Source: an uncultured Acinetobacter sp. (GTDB taxonomy: Bacteria > Pseudomonadota > Gammaproteobacteria > Pseudomonadales > Moraxellaceae). Taken from it: a stretch of DNA of 64,000 nt. Each line of letters begins with the position of its first letter. Position 1 is the stretch's first letter. The stretch lies in NCBI GenBank assembly GCA_913777945.1, contig CAJYTY010000022.1:269815-333814 (forward strand), read 5' to 3'. Under the pieces are notes generated by a model. That model made no database searches, was not told the DNA's origin, and saw nothing but the letters and a program-made list of their open reading frames with translations. The position numbers and the translations under genes are program-made. Of the stretch, positions 26,682 through 38,092 are shown one piece after another.

Positions 26682-28112
26682 ATGTCTCAAAAAAAGAGCG
26701 TTATTTTTAAAAACCTACTGCCTGTGATTAAACAATATCAACAGCTCGGTTATACGCATGAAAAAATTGTGACTTTACTCAAAGACCAGCATGATCTTGA
26801 TTTGGTTACAACTGAAACATTTAAAAGCTATTTATATCGTTATGCAAAAGTGAACCCTCCTCCTTCTGAGACCCTCAAAATGACGAACACGACCCAAACC
26901 CCACGAGAAATTAAAAAGTCTTCTAAGCTCGAGCATGTATGCTACGACATTCGTGGTCCTGTGTTACGAGCGGCCAATGAAATGGAAGAACAGGGACATA
27001 AAATTATTAAGCTCAATATTGGCAATCCTGCTCCGTTTGGATTTGAAGCACCACAAGAAATTATTAATGATGTCGCACTAAATTTACCTAATGCGATTGG
27101 TTACACCGACTCAAAGGGTATCTTCCCTGCACGCAAAGCCATTTGCCAGTATTATCAGCAAAAAGGCATCCGTGATATGCATGTCAACGATGTCTATGTC
27201 GGCAACGGCGTATCAGAACTGATTGTCATGGCTATGCAAGGCTTGCTCGACGACGGCGATGAAATGCTCGTGCCTATGCCAGACTATCCACTTTGGACCG
27301 CTGCGGTAAACCTTTCAGGAGGAACCGCCATTCACTATAAATGTGATGAAGAAAATAGCTGGTATCCTGATCTTGCCGACATGGAAAGTAAAATCACACC
27401 TAATACACGCGGTATTGTGATTATCAACCCAAACAACCCGACAGGCTCAGTTTATCCACGTCATGTTTTGGCACAAATTGTCGCATTGGCAAAAAAATAT
27501 GACCTGATTTTATTTGCAGACGAAATCTACGATAAAATCGTTTACGATGGCATTGAACATGTGTCTGTTGCTGCACTTGCTGGCGACCAGTTGTGCATTT
27601 CATTTAATGGCTTATCAAAATCATATCGTGTTGCGGGCTATCGCTCAGGCTGGATGGCTATTACAGGCGATAAATCACGCGCGAAAGATTATATTGAAGG
27701 GCTGGACATGCTGGCTTCAATGCGCTTGTGTGCCAATCATCAGGCACAATATGCCATTCAAACTGCGCTAGGGGGCTATCAGTCGATTAACGACTTGATT
27801 CGCCCGAGTGGTCGTTTATACGAACAACGCAATATTGCCTGGGAAATGCTCAACGAAATTCCGGGTGTGAGCTGTGTAAAACCGGAAGGTGCCATGTATT
27901 GCTTCCCAAAACTCGATCCAAACATGTATCCCGTAGAAGACGATGAACAACTGATGCTAGACTTTCTTCGTGCAGAGAAAGTATTACTGGTTCAAGGTAC
28001 TGGTTTTAACTGGCCGACTCCTGACCATTTCCGTCTGGTGTTCTTGCCTGCAGAAAATGAGTTAAGAGAAGCAATTACCCGTCTATCTCGTTTTTTAGCA
28101 AATCGTCGTTAA
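26682..28112 (+). CDS. alaA: Alanine-synthesizing aminotransferase AlaA with extra N-terminal domain
   Basis: A 476-residue protein. Residues from about 75 onward match E. coli AlaA closely: 'KSSKLEHVCYDIRGPVL', 'LNIGNPAPFGFEAPQEI', 'GNGVSELIVMAMQ', 'INPNNPTGSVY', 'FADEIYDKI' and the PLP lysine in 'FNGLSKSYRVAGYRSGW'. It transaminates glutamate and pyruvate to alanine. Residues 1-70 form an extra helical domain ('IKQYQQLGYTHEKIVTLLKD', 'TTETFKSYLYRYAK') absent from E. coli AlaA, resembling a small DNA-binding fold. ATG 26682 follows AAGGA. Confidence 0.9.
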   Translation: MSQKKSVIFKNLLPVIKQYQQLGYTHEKIVTLLKDQHDLDLVTTETFKSYLYRYAKVNPPPSETLKMTNTTQTPREIKKSSKLEHVCYDIRGPVLRAANEMEEQGHKIIKLNIGNPAPFGFEAPQEIINDVALNLPNAIGYTDSKGIFPARKAICQYYQQKGIRDMHVNDVYVGNGVSELIVMAMQGLLDDGDEMLVPMPDYPLWTAAVNLSGGTAIHYKCDEENSWYPDLADMESKITPNTRGIVIINPNNPTGSVYPRHVLAQIVALAKKYDLILFADEIYDKIVYDGIEHVSVAALAGDQLCISFNGLSKSYRVAGYRSGWMAITGDKSRAKDYIEGLDMLASMRLCANHQAQYAIQTALGGYQSINDLIRPSGRLYEQRNIAWEMLNEIPGVSCVKPEGAMYCFPKLDPNMYPVEDDEQLMLDFLRAEKVLLVQGTGFNWPTPDHFRLVFLPAENELREAITRLSRFLANRR

Positions 28113-28126
28113 TTAAGAAAATTTAA

Positions 28127-28156
28127 AGCAATGTCGAAGTTCGACATTGCTTTTTT
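28127..28156 (+). terminator. Rho-independent terminator of alaA
   Basis: AGCAATGTCGA pairs perfectly with TCGACATTGCT around a 3-nt loop, followed by TTTTT. Confidence 0.9.
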
Positions 28157-28457
28157 ATTTTTTATACGGTTTATAAAAAAGCCATTTACGCACCAAGATA
28201 AAGCAACAACATTCCAATTTGGTGCAAAAATACTTTTTGTAGGCTAAATACTTTGTTTTTTCACTTTATTTTTATCAGTACGCTCGAAATAGCATAGATA
28301 AGATTGATGTATTTCTTGTTAAAATTAATGCATTCTTTTAATTTAATTTAAAAAATAAAATGCCAATGCTTTAATTGATCAAAATTCAAATAATAGCCAA
28401 AATGTCTGGCATAGACATTGCTATTCGATGGAAGATCAAAACACAGGATTGTCATAA
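28157..28457. other. AT-rich intergenic region before the asparaginase gene
   Basis: Nothing coding is visible. It holds the promoter of the downstream gene, but no operator is recognisable. Confidence 0.5.
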
Positions 28458-29525
<1,068 letters not shown>

Positions 29526-29540
29526 GCGCAATTAGCCTCA

Positions 29541-29570
29541 AAAAAACCGATGTCTATACATCGGTTTTTT
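29541..29570 (+). terminator. Rho-independent terminator of asparaginase gene
   Basis: AAAAAACCGATGT-CTAT-ACATCGGTTTTTT is a perfect stem with tetraloop and T-run, 15 bp after the stop. Confidence 0.92.
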
Positions 29571-29681
29571 TATTTTATAATCTGATTTGTCTTTACGAAG
29601 ATGTTTTAATGCCAAAATATTAGACAACTGTCTCAGACAGAGCGTGTTAGAATATTTGGCGGTCGTGTTAAGGATAGGTTT

Positions 29682-32600
29682 ATGCAGTTTGTTCATCTTG
29701 GTATTCATTCAGAATTTTCGATTACTGAATCGATTGTTCGCATACCTGATCTCATCAAAGCTGCTGTCAAAGACAATATGCCTGCTTTGGCGCTCACAGA
29801 TTTATCTAACTTACATGCGGCCGTTAAGTTTTACACCTCGTGTTTAAGTAAAGGCATCAAACCGATCTTAGGTAGTGTGGTTCGGCTCAATGAGCCCGAC
29901 CAACGAGTTACCTTGCTCGCCATGACCAATGAAGGCTGGAAAGGCTTAACCGAAATTGTGTCACGTGGTCATATCGAAGGCCAGCAACTCAGCATTCCTT
30001 GTGTTCAAAAAGAATGGATCTTGGAACAACATCACGACATTATTTTATTGCTCGGACAAAACAGCGATGTTGGCAAAATGTTGTGTTCGTCCAATCCACA
30101 AAAAGCAGAGCCGCTGCTTGAAGCCTGGCAAGAAAAATTTGGCAATCGTGTTTATCTGGCTTTAACTCGCACTGATCGTCCGGGTGAAGAAGATTATATT
30201 GGTGAAGCGGTTAAATTAGCGGCTAAGTATCATATTGGTGTCGTCGCGCATAATGATATTCATTTTATTGAGCGTGATGATTTTGATGCACACGAAGCAC
30301 GCGTCTGTATTGCAGATGGTTACGTACTTGCTGATAACCGCAGACCCCGAATTTACAGCCCCGAGCAATATTTTAAAACCACCGCCGACATGGTGGAACT
30401 CTTTTCAGATATTCCAAGTGCACTTGAAAATACTTATTACATTGCGCAGCGCTGTAATGTTTCGCTACAGCTTGGAACTTACTTCCTTCCGGATTATCCA
30501 ATTCCAGATGGTTTTACCATCGACACCTATTTTGAGCATTTGTCTAAAGTAGGTCTTGAAGAGCGCCTTAATCATTTGTATCCCGTAGAGATGCGCGATG
30601 AAGACTGGCCTGAAATTCGTAAACCTTACGATGAACGTATTGAGTATGAAGTGGGCATTATCCTTAAAATGGGATTTCCGGGTTACTTCCTTATCGTGAT
30701 GGACTTTATTCAATGGGCCAAAAGTAATGGTGTTCCGGTTGGCCCAGGCCGTGGTTCTGGTGCAGGCTCATTGGTGGCATATAGTTTAAAAATTACCGAT
30801 CTGGATCCACTTCGTTACGATTTGCTCTTCGAGCGTTTCTTGAACCCAGAACGAGTTTCAATGCCCGACTTTGACGTCGACTTTTGTATTGCAGGGCGAG
30901 ACCGAGTAATTGATTACGTCTCTCGCACCTATGGACGAGAAGCAGTATCGCAAATTGCGACATTCGGTACGATGGCGGCCAAAGGCGCGATCCGGGATGT
31001 TGCGCGCGTACTGGGCAAATCGTACGGTTTGGCCGATCGTATTTCAAAAATGGTGCCTACCAAACCGCTCGGGGTGGATCTGGCGACGGCCATCGACATG
31101 GAGCCACAACTCAAAGACATCGTCACCAACCCGTCCAATCCGGATTATGACGATGCCAGTGAAATTTGGGAAATGGCACTCAAGCTTGAAGGTATCACGC
31201 GTAATACAGGTAAACACGCCGGTGGTGTGGTGATTGCACCCGGAAAAATTACCGATTACTCGGCAGTCCTATGCGATGCCGATGGTACAAACCGCGTTGC
31301 ACAATACGATAAAGATGACGTTGAGGCAGCCGGTCTGGTCAAATTTGACTTTTTGGGCTTGCGAAACCTGACCGTAATTGAAGATGCGGTGCAAAATATC
31401 AATAAGCGCATCCAGTTTGAGACACCGCTTGAAATTGCCAATGTGCCTTTAGACGATAAAGATGCCTTCTTGGTGTTCGCCAACGCCAATACGACTGCGG
31501 TGTTTCAGTTTGAATCCGTCGGCATGAAAAAAATGCTGAAGGAAGCGCGACCGAGTAAATTTGAAGAAATTATTGCCTTCGTATCGCTTTACCGTCCGGG
31601 CCCGATGGATCTGATTCCCGACTTTATTCACCGGATGCACGGCGGTGAATTTGAGTATTTGCATCCATTACTTGAAAGTGTGCTCGAACCGACCTATGGC
31701 ATTATGGTATATCAGGAACAGGTAATGCAGGCTGCACAGTTTTGTGCGGGATACACGCTCGGTGGCGCAGATTTGCTCCGCCGCGCCATGGGTAAAAAGA
31801 AACCTGAAGAAATGGTCAAGCAGCGTAAAATCTTCATTGAAGGTGCTGCACAAAAAGATATTGATGAAGCCACAGCCAACCATATTTTTGACTATATGGA
31901 AAAGTTTGCAGGCTATGGCTTTAACAAATCGCATGCTGCTGCCTATGCCTTGGTGGCCTATCATACCGCCTGGTTAAAAGCGCATTATCCTGCCGAATTT
32001 ATGGCGGCGGTTTTGTCGTCGGAAATGCAAAATACTGACAGTATCGTATTTTTGATTGATGACTGTCGTAATAACGCACTTGAAGTCATGCCACCTTCTG
32101 TAAATATGTCGCTGTATCATTTTCATGCCAGTGATGAACGTACCATTGTGTATGGTTTAGGTGCCATTAAAGGTGTGGGCGAACAAGCAATGCAATCGGT
32201 GATTGACTCACGTATTAAGCAAGGTCCATATACCGACTTATTCGATTTTTGCCACCGCATCGATTTGAAAAAAATTAATAAGCGTACACTTGAAGCGCTG
32301 ATTCGTGCCGGTGCTCTCGACTGTCTACAAATTGAACGATCAACGCTCATGGCACAGTTGCCTGAGGCTGTTCAGGCTGCGGAGCAAGCACGCCAAAACC
32401 GTGAAACCGGTATTATGGATTTGTTTGGTGAAGTTGAAGAAGTTCAGCGTAAACCTGCCAAACCTGTTAAACCGTGGTCAGACGAAGTTCGCTTAAAAGG
32501 TGAAAAAGACACTTTAGGCTTGTATCTGACCGGTCACCCGATTGATGTTTATCGTACCGAATTGAAATCGTTTATTCCAGCTAAACTAAATGAACTGACA

Positions 32601-33242
32601 CCTACGCGCCGTGGAGTCACTACGGTCTTTGCTGGACTGGTACTCGACGTTGCCAATTTCCCGAACCGCATTGTTGTTACGCTCGATGACGGAACTGCGC
32701 GTGTTGAAGTCAGTTGTAACCATGAACGTTTTCAGCGCTTTAAAGATATTGTCGCAATTGAGCAAGTGGTGGTGATTGAAGGCGAAATTTACGAACGTGA
32801 AGGCTTCGACCGTCCGATGGCACGCTTGACCAAAGCATTTAGTCTGAATGAAATTCGTCAAAAACGTGCCAATCATATTCGCATCCAGCCTACAGACGAC
32901 TTGATGACCCCTGCTTTAGCGCGCGATCTGCAACAGATTCTTTTACCTTATTGTAATATTGATATGTGCCAGCATATTCCTGTCATCATGTGTATCGATC
33001 AGCCTTACGCAAGTGCAGAAGTGCAGCTTGGGCAAAACTGGAAGGTTGCGCCACTAGACGAACTACTGGTGAAACTGCGCGATTATTTTGGTAAAGAAGC
33101 GATTTACATTGAATATCAGGTGAAGTCAAAAGCAGCCAAAGCGGCAGAGCCAGTAAAAGCGAATATTGCCCAGCCACCGCAAGATATGTCGATGGATGAA
33201 GCAATGGATCTGTATCACGCAGAAGTCTCTCAATACTCTTAA
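29682..33242 (+). CDS. dnaE: DNA polymerase III alpha subunit
   Basis: A 1186-residue replicative polymerase catalytic subunit. The N-terminal PHP domain begins 'FVHLGIHSEFSITESIVRI'. The palm catalytic aspartates are in 'SMPDFDVDFCIAGRDRV' (about residues 391-407), preceded by 'GPGRGSGAGSLVAYSL'. HhH, OB ('FAGLVLDVANFPNRIVVTLDDG', quoted in part) and tau-binding C-terminal regions follow. Length is normal. The gene starts a run with trmJ (18 bp gap) and cysE. Confidence 0.97.
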   Translation: MQFVHLGIHSEFSITESIVRIPDLIKAAVKDNMPALALTDLSNLHAAVKFYTSCLSKGIKPILGSVVRLNEPDQRVTLLAMTNEGWKGLTEIVSRGHIEGQQLSIPCVQKEWILEQHHDIILLLGQNSDVGKMLCSSNPQKAEPLLEAWQEKFGNRVYLALTRTDRPGEEDYIGEAVKLAAKYHIGVVAHNDIHFIERDDFDAHEARVCIADGYVLADNRRPRIYSPEQYFKTTADMVELFSDIPSALENTYYIAQRCNVSLQLGTYFLPDYPIPDGFTIDTYFEHLSKVGLEERLNHLYPVEMRDEDWPEIRKPYDERIEYEVGIILKMGFPGYFLIVMDFIQWAKSNGVPVGPGRGSGAGSLVAYSLKITDLDPLRYDLLFERFLNPERVSMPDFDVDFCIAGRDRVIDYVSRTYGREAVSQIATFGTMAAKGAIRDVARVLGKSYGLADRISKMVPTKPLGVDLATAIDMEPQLKDIVTNPSNPDYDDASEIWEMALKLEGITRNTGKHAGGVVIAPGKITDYSAVLCDADGTNRVAQYDKDDVEAAGLVKFDFLGLRNLTVIEDAVQNINKRIQFETPLEIANVPLDDKDAFLVFANANTTAVFQFESVGMKKMLKEARPSKFEEIIAFVSLYRPGPMDLIPDFIHRMHGGEFEYLHPLLESVLEPTYGIMVYQEQVMQAAQFCAGYTLGGADLLRRAMGKKKPEEMVKQRKIFIEGAAQKDIDEATANHIFDYMEKFAGYGFNKSHAAAYALVAYHTAWLKAHYPAEFMAAVLSSEMQNTDSIVFLIDDCRNNALEVMPPSVNMSLYHFHASDERTIVYGLGAIKGVGEQAMQSVIDSRIKQGPYTDLFDFCHRIDLKKINKRTLEALIRAGALDCLQIERSTLMAQLPEAVQAAEQARQNRETGIMDLFGEVEEVQRKPAKPVKPWSDEVRLKGEKDTLGLYLTGHPIDVYRTELKSFIPAKLNELTPTRRGVTTVFAGLVLDVANFPNRIVVTLDDGTARVEVSCNHERFQRFKDIVAIEQVVVIEGEIYEREGFDRPMARLTKAFSLNEIRQKRANHIRIQPTDDLMTPALARDLQQILLPYCNIDMCQHIPVIMCIDQPYASAEVQLGQNWKVAPLDELLVKLRDYFGKEAIYIEYQVKSKAAKAAEPVKANIAQPPQDMSMDEAMDLYHAEVSQYS

Positions 33243-33260
33243 ATTTGAATCGGATACTTT

Positions 33261-34109
33261 ATGAATAATGCTGACAATGCGTTGGTGAATCAATCATTGG
33301 CGCATGTACGAATTGTGATGGTCAATACCACGCTTCCAGCCAATATTGGAAGTGCGTTACGTGCAATGAAAACCATGGGACTGTCAAAACTGGTATTGGT
33401 TGCACCCAAAACCTATCCACATCCCGATATCGATGCCCTTGCCGCAGGTGCACAAGATCTGATCGAGCAAATTCAGATTGTGGATACGCTTGAAGATGCC
33501 ATTCGAGATTGTCATATTGTATTTGGAACCAGTGCGCGTAGCAGAACCATTCCTTGGCCACTGCTCGATGTACGCCCGGCTGCTGAATTATCGATAGATG
33601 CCGTGCTGAATAAACAACAGCAAGTCGCGATTGTATTTGGTCGTGAAGATCGCGGTCTGACCAATGAAGAGCTGGCATTGGCCAATTATCACCTCACGAT
33701 TCCGGTCAATACCGACTATGGCGTGTTAAACGTAGCGCAAGCCATTCAAGTGGTGTGCTATGAAATGCGAATGGCTGCACTCGAACGAACCACCACATCA
33801 TCTACTGAAACGACAAATGCCCAAATGCAGGTTGCAGAAGGTGTCGCAATGGACTGGGATGAGCCACTGGTCACTCATCAGCAAATGGAAGAATTTTATC
33901 CTCATTTTGAAAAAATGCTGGTCGACATCGAATTTTTAGATCCACAAAATCCGCGTTTGCTTCCACTTCGTATGCGCCGTTTGTTTGGTCGTATTCAACT
34001 CGACCGAATGGAGTATCATTTGTTACGTGGTGTGTTTAGCCGCGTGCAAGCACTCAGTCAGGGCAAATGGAAAAAAACACAACAGGATGAGGATCAGCCC
34101 CATGTTTAA
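33261..34109 (+). CDS. trmJ: tRNA (cytidine/uridine-32 2'-O) methyltransferase
   Basis: A 282-residue SPOUT methyltransferase. '[22 protein letters not shown]' (quoted motif residues NIGSxARAMK-like), '[17 protein letters not shown]', the knot motif '[17 protein letters not shown]' and '[14 protein letters not shown]' match TrmJ. It methylates the ribose of position 32 in several tRNAs using SAM. The C-terminal helices are typical. Its stop lies inside the start of cysE (8-bp overlap), indicating coupling. Confidence 0.92.
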   Translation: MNNADNALVNQSLAHVRIVMVNTTLPANIGSALRAMKTMGLSKLVLVAPKTYPHPDIDALAAGAQDLIEQIQIVDTLEDAIRDCHIVFGTSARSRTIPWPLLDVRPAAELSIDAVLNKQQQVAIVFGREDRGLTNEELALANYHLTIPVNTDYGVLNVAQAIQVVCYEMRMAALERTTTSSTETTNAQMQVAEGVAMDWDEPLVTHQQMEEFYPHFEKMLVDIEFLDPQNPRLLPLRMRRLFGRIQLDRMEYHLLRGVFSRVQALSQGKWKKTQQDEDQPHV

Positions 34110-34911
34110 ACAGCTTAAAGAAGACATTCAAGCCGTATTTGCGCGTGATCCGGCAGCACGAAATACCCTGGAAGTTTTGACGACTTATCCCGGTATTCAT
34201 GCACTGATCATGCATCGGCTTGCACATGAGCTCTGGAAAAAAGACTTGAAAGGCTCTGCGCGTGCGCTGTCTTCTCTGAGCCGATTTGCGACAGGAATTG
34301 AGATTCATCCTGGTGCCAAAATTGGTCGTCGCTTTTTTATCGACCATGGCATGGGTGTTGTGATTGGTGAAACTGCCGAAATTGGCGATGATGTCACGCT
34401 GTATCATGGCGTAACGCTTGGCGGTACAACTTGGAATAAAGGCAAGCGTCACCCGACGCTTGAAGATGGTGTAGTGGTCGGTGCCGGCGCAAAAATTTTA
34501 GGGCCATTGATCATTGGTAAAGGCGCGAAAATTGGTTCAAATGCTGTTGTGACCAAGCCTGTTCCTGCGGGTGTGACTGCTGTAGGCAGTGCAGCGCGAT
34601 TTATTCAAAAAGATCTGGATAAAAATGCCGAAGAAATGCGCCGTGAAAGCTATGCGCAAAGTATTGGATTTGAACCTTATGCAGCCACTCGCGACCAGAC
34701 CGATCCTTTACTCGAAGGTATGAAAGTACTGCTTGACCGTATTCAGCAAAATGAAGTGCGTATGAATACTTTATGCAAGCGATTGACTGCACTTGATCCG
34801 ACATTTAAAAAACAAAACTATGATCAGCATCCATTTAGCGATGAAGAGCTTAAAATTATTGAAGAAGTCCGACGTGAATGTGAAGCACAGCATAAGATGA
34901 GCGATGCTTGA
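34102..34911 (+). CDS. cysE: Serine O-acetyltransferase
   Basis: A 269-residue serine acetyltransferase of the short (EpsC-like) type. It has an N-terminal helical part ('[21 protein letters not shown]'-like start), then left-handed beta-helix hexapeptides '[31 protein letters not shown]' (quoted in part), the catalytic '[10 protein letters not shown]' and '[16 protein letters not shown]'. It makes O-acetylserine for cysteine synthesis in the cytosol. ATG 34102 gives a family N-terminus and overlaps trmJ. The C-terminal extension (about 70 residues) is charged and helical. Confidence 0.93.
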   Translation: MFKQLKEDIQAVFARDPAARNTLEVLTTYPGIHALIMHRLAHELWKKDLKGSARALSSLSRFATGIEIHPGAKIGRRFFIDHGMGVVIGETAEIGDDVTLYHGVTLGGTTWNKGKRHPTLEDGVVVGAGAKILGPLIIGKGAKIGSNAVVTKPVPAGVTAVGSAARFIQKDLDKNAEEMRRESYAQSIGFEPYAATRDQTDPLLEGMKVLLDRIQQNEVRMNTLCKRLTALDPTFKKQNYDQHPFSDEELKIIEEVRRECEAQHKMSDA

Positions 34912-35020
34912 CCATTTAGTTTAATACTGTAACACGGCACTCATTGCATGTTTGCTCAGGTTTTCTTAGACTGGCTGCACAACGATCTTTTATTCATACA
35001 ACAATTTTACGGATGACTCT

Positions 35021-35944
35021 ATGATGTTTAAGCCTTTGGCATACACCATGTTAGCAGCTTCAGTTTTAACCGCATGTAGCCCTCTTCCTGTCAAAGAAAA
35101 TAAGCAAAGCACACAACCTTACGTGTTCACCGAGCCGGATATTTCGCCGCCATTTTATTCATTAAATCCATTTAACTACGATGCACCTCCTGCATTTGAA
35201 GTTGCACTTAAAGAAGCAGCAGCTCAACCTGTAACAAAAATGGTGGTAAAACGTTCGGATGATCCGACACAAACGATCGTGCTCGATGTCAACAAACTGA
35301 TTGTTCCAACAATTAAAAATAATATGCGTAGCATGAAATATGCAGCATTGGCTGGTGAAAATGAACTGGATGTCACCGAAATTGATGACTTTATCCAGCT
35401 TGTTGAAGGTAAAGCTCGCCATTATCCACCACGTTTTACCGATCGTCAGGAGCGTCGTGGTTATGAAAGCAAGTTAAAGCAGGTTTCAGCGCAACTTGAT
35501 ACTTTAGCAGCCAATCCAGATGCTTCATTTGATGTTCTGATTCGAGCATTTAAAGCCAGTGTGCTTGGCCGTAACCTCGATTTAGGTTCTGCTTATACCA
35601 CCAAATCACTGACTTATGCTCAACGTTTACTCAAAATGAATCCAAATGATCCAGAAGCCAATTTCTGGTTTGGTTTTGGTTTATCTGAAGGTGGTGGTCA
35701 ACGTGAAGCAATGCCATATTTGGAAAAAGCCATGAAAGGCGGCGTACAGGAAGCGTATTTGGTCAGTGCAAATAACTATATTGCAATGGAGCAAAAGAAA
35801 AATGCGGTCCAAACGCTCAAAAATTACAAAATCAAATATCCAGACGAAGCTGAGGTTGCAGATCGTTTAATTACAGAGATCGAAAAGCAAGGTCGCTGGA
35901 ATGTGTGGCAAGTCATGACCAACCCGGCAGTTGCACCGAAGTAA
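35021..35944 (+). CDS. Lipoprotein with TPR-like repeats
   Basis: A 307-residue predicted lipoprotein ('MLAASVLTACSPLPV', lipid Cys at about residue 19). The C-terminal third has helical repeat units ('YAQRLLKMNPNDPEANFWFGFGLSEGG', quoted in part; 'AMPYLEKAMKGG'; 'AVQTLKNYKIKYPDEAE') characteristic of tetratricopeptide repeats. Likely an envelope scaffold or assembly factor; no specific family recognised. Monocistronic, followed by a terminator. Confidence 0.75.
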   Translation: MMFKPLAYTMLAASVLTACSPLPVKENKQSTQPYVFTEPDISPPFYSLNPFNYDAPPAFEVALKEAAAQPVTKMVVKRSDDPTQTIVLDVNKLIVPTIKNNMRSMKYAALAGENELDVTEIDDFIQLVEGKARHYPPRFTDRQERRGYESKLKQVSAQLDTLAANPDASFDVLIRAFKASVLGRNLDLGSAYTTKSLTYAQRLLKMNPNDPEANFWFGFGLSEGGGQREAMPYLEKAMKGGVQEAYLVSANNYIAMEQKKNAVQTLKNYKIKYPDEAEVADRLITEIEKQGRWNVWQVMTNPAVAPK

Positions 35945-35967
35945 CACTTCACTCTTTTATGTAAAAG

Positions 35968-35992
35968 TAGGCTGACCAACAGCCTATTTTTA
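35968..35992 (+). terminator. Terminator after the TPR lipoprotein gene
   Basis: TAGGCTG-ACCAA-CAGCCTA followed by TTTTTAT, 24 bp after the stop. Confidence 0.8.
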
Positions 35993-36088
35993 TGGTTGTT
36001 TCTTAGAACCCTGTACTTCAGTTTGATCCAGATTGATTGCACATATTATGATGTGCCGACTCACCATATCTAAAAAGAACTATTTGCT

Positions 36089-38092
36089 ATGAGACCGAAT
36101 CCATCATTGCTAAAAGGACTTAGCCTACTGAGTGTAAGCCTCACCCTCTTACTCAGTGGTTGCCAAGTGGTGAGCGTAAAGCAGCAAGCGTTAAATATTA
36201 CCATTGCCAATGAGCGCAATAGTATTCTGATGCAAGATGCATTGAGTGAGGCCAGTCTGAATGTCTTGTCGATGTCGGGCCGAGAAGCAAATGTTTGTAC
36301 AAACGACCCCGATGCATGTATTGCAGAACTCAAAACAATTTCACAAATTGGTGAAGAGCAATTTCTGTCTGCCGCAAGCGAAATATATCTGGCAAAATCG
36401 ATGCAACTTGAACGCTCGTCGGATTGTAAAACACCTTCTTCTACAGCTAAATCAAATACAAAACTAAATTTGTCGAATCAGGAAAATAACTGTTTAGATC
36501 GTCAAATGAATATGCTCGATAAAAGCATTCGCTATAGTTATGCCTATTTATTTTTGACACAAAGAAAACCGCAAGATCGAATATTTGATAACCGCCAAGT
36601 TCAAATTCGAGATTTCTATAATCAAGCCATTGCGAAACAAGTGACGTTGTATGCGCTTCGCAATCCACAAAAACAAGTACAAACCCAGATTCAACTCGGT
36701 GACAATACTTACCGTATTAATTTTGATGATTTTCCACAACTTGCAAAGCAACCTCTTGAGAAGTTTATTTCGAGTTATAACCTGAACTTTTCAGGGCTTC
36801 GCACAATTAATCGCCGAGATGGTTTTGGATCAGAGTTTGTTGCAGTTTTCCCGCCATCAAATCGTAAAGAATCTTCAAAATATATTGTCGACCCGCTACA
36901 TTACAACTTTAAGAGTGGACAAAATCCAAATATTCACGACGCGCGCTATCTGGCAGTTACACTTGTCGTCGAGCCTCAGATCAAGCCCAAGAATGTCGAC
37001 CAGATTTTAAATAATCCTCAATTTGTGATTAAAGTTTATGATCCGTACAATACTGAAAATATTAAGGTCGCGGGAAAAAGCTACCCCTTAGCAGCAAATT
37101 TTTCGGCACCATATGGTTTATGGCTGGCGGAAAATAATCTTGGAATTTTGGCTTATTTAAGCTTATTGGATCGCGATCAACGTTTAAGCATGCCGCATCT
37201 GTATAAGCTCGAACCGTATAATCCCAATAAAAAAATTATTGTATTGGTACATGGATTGGCCAGTAGCCCTGAGGCATGGATTGGGCTCACCAACGATATT
37301 ATGGGTGATCGTGTACTACGCGAGCATTATCAAGTCTGGCAAATTTTTTACTCGACCAATATGCCAATTTTGGAAAGCCGTTATCAAATTTATGCGTTGT
37401 TACAGCAGGCATTTGATGGACTTGACCCTCAAGATGCAGCAGACCACAATGCGGTACTGATTGGTCATAGTATGGGAGGCATTATTAGCCGATTACTGGT
37501 GAGTAAGGCTGATTTATCAGATAAAGCCTTTAAGATGCTAAATACCAATCAACGTCAACGGTTTAAGCGAGATCAAAATGTTTTAAACCGCTTTAAAATT
37601 CAACCCATTGAAAATTTTGACCGCGCAATTTTTATGTCTGCACCTCACCGGGGTACAGATTATGCAGACCGATGGTTTACCTTGGCAGCACGTAAAATTA
37701 TTCGCCTGCCCAGCTCTTTTTTAGGCGCACTGACCGACACCCTCACCAACGATGCGACCGATCAGGCCAAGGACCTAACCAATGGCATCAACGGTGGACT
37801 CATTCAAAATGGTCCAAGTGATTTAAGCCACAAATCTAAATTTATTGCACTGACTAAAGATGTTGTGCCACCAAAAGGCTACGTGTTTCATTCAATTATG
37901 GGCAACATCACTAAAAGTCAGGAACCTGATCAAATTACAGATGGTATCGTTCCGTATAGCAGCGCCCATCTTGACGGCGCTGTATCTGAAAAAATTATTA
38001 AGGGCGGGCATTCAATTCAGGAAACACCAGAAGCATTGCTTGAGTTACGTCGGATTCTGCGCTTGCACCTTCAGCAGCATCAAATCAAGTAA
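36089..38092 (+). CDS. Large lipoprotein alpha/beta hydrolase (lipase/esterase)
   Basis: A 667-residue lipoprotein ('LTLLLSGCQVV', Cys 25). The first ~360 residues form an uncharacterised N-terminal region; the hydrolase domain follows. It has the oxyanion strand 'IVLVHGLASSPEAWIGL' (about 385-401), the nucleophile elbow 'VLIGHSMGGIISRLLV' (about 455-470) and a C-terminal His in 'IKGGHSIQETPEALLEL'. It is probably an outer-membrane-attached lipase or esterase. The gene ends 1 bp before the convergent TenA-like gene. Confidence 0.85.
   Translation: MRPNPSLLKGLSLLSVSLTLLLSGCQVVSVKQQALNITIANERNSILMQDALSEASLNVLSMSGREANVCTNDPDACIAELKTISQIGEEQFLSAASEIYLAKSMQLERSSDCKTPSSTAKSNTKLNLSNQENNCLDRQMNMLDKSIRYSYAYLFLTQRKPQDRIFDNRQVQIRDFYNQAIAKQVTLYALRNPQKQVQTQIQLGDNTYRINFDDFPQLAKQPLEKFISSYNLNFSGLRTINRRDGFGSEFVAVFPPSNRKESSKYIVDPLHYNFKSGQNPNIHDARYLAVTLVVEPQIKPKNVDQILNNPQFVIKVYDPYNTENIKVAGKSYPLAANFSAPYGLWLAENNLGILAYLSLLDRDQRLSMPHLYKLEPYNPNKKIIVLVHGLASSPEAWIGLTNDIMGDRVLREHYQVWQIFYSTNMPILESRYQIYALLQQAFDGLDPQDAADHNAVLIGHSMGGIISRLLVSKADLSDKAFKMLNTNQRQRFKRDQNVLNRFKIQPIENFDRAIFMSAPHRGTDYADRWFTLAARKIIRLPSSFLGALTDTLTNDATDQAKDLTNGINGGLIQNGPSDLSHKSKFIALTKDVVPPKGYVFHSIMGNITKSQEPDQITDGIVPYSSAHLDGAVSEKIIKGGHSIQETPEALLELRRILRLHLQQHQIK

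Noticed and set aside
36039..36056. GCACAT/ATGTGC inverted repeat before the lipase gene
   Set aside because: Short, no T-run, no repeat elsewhere noticed; not supported as operator or terminator.
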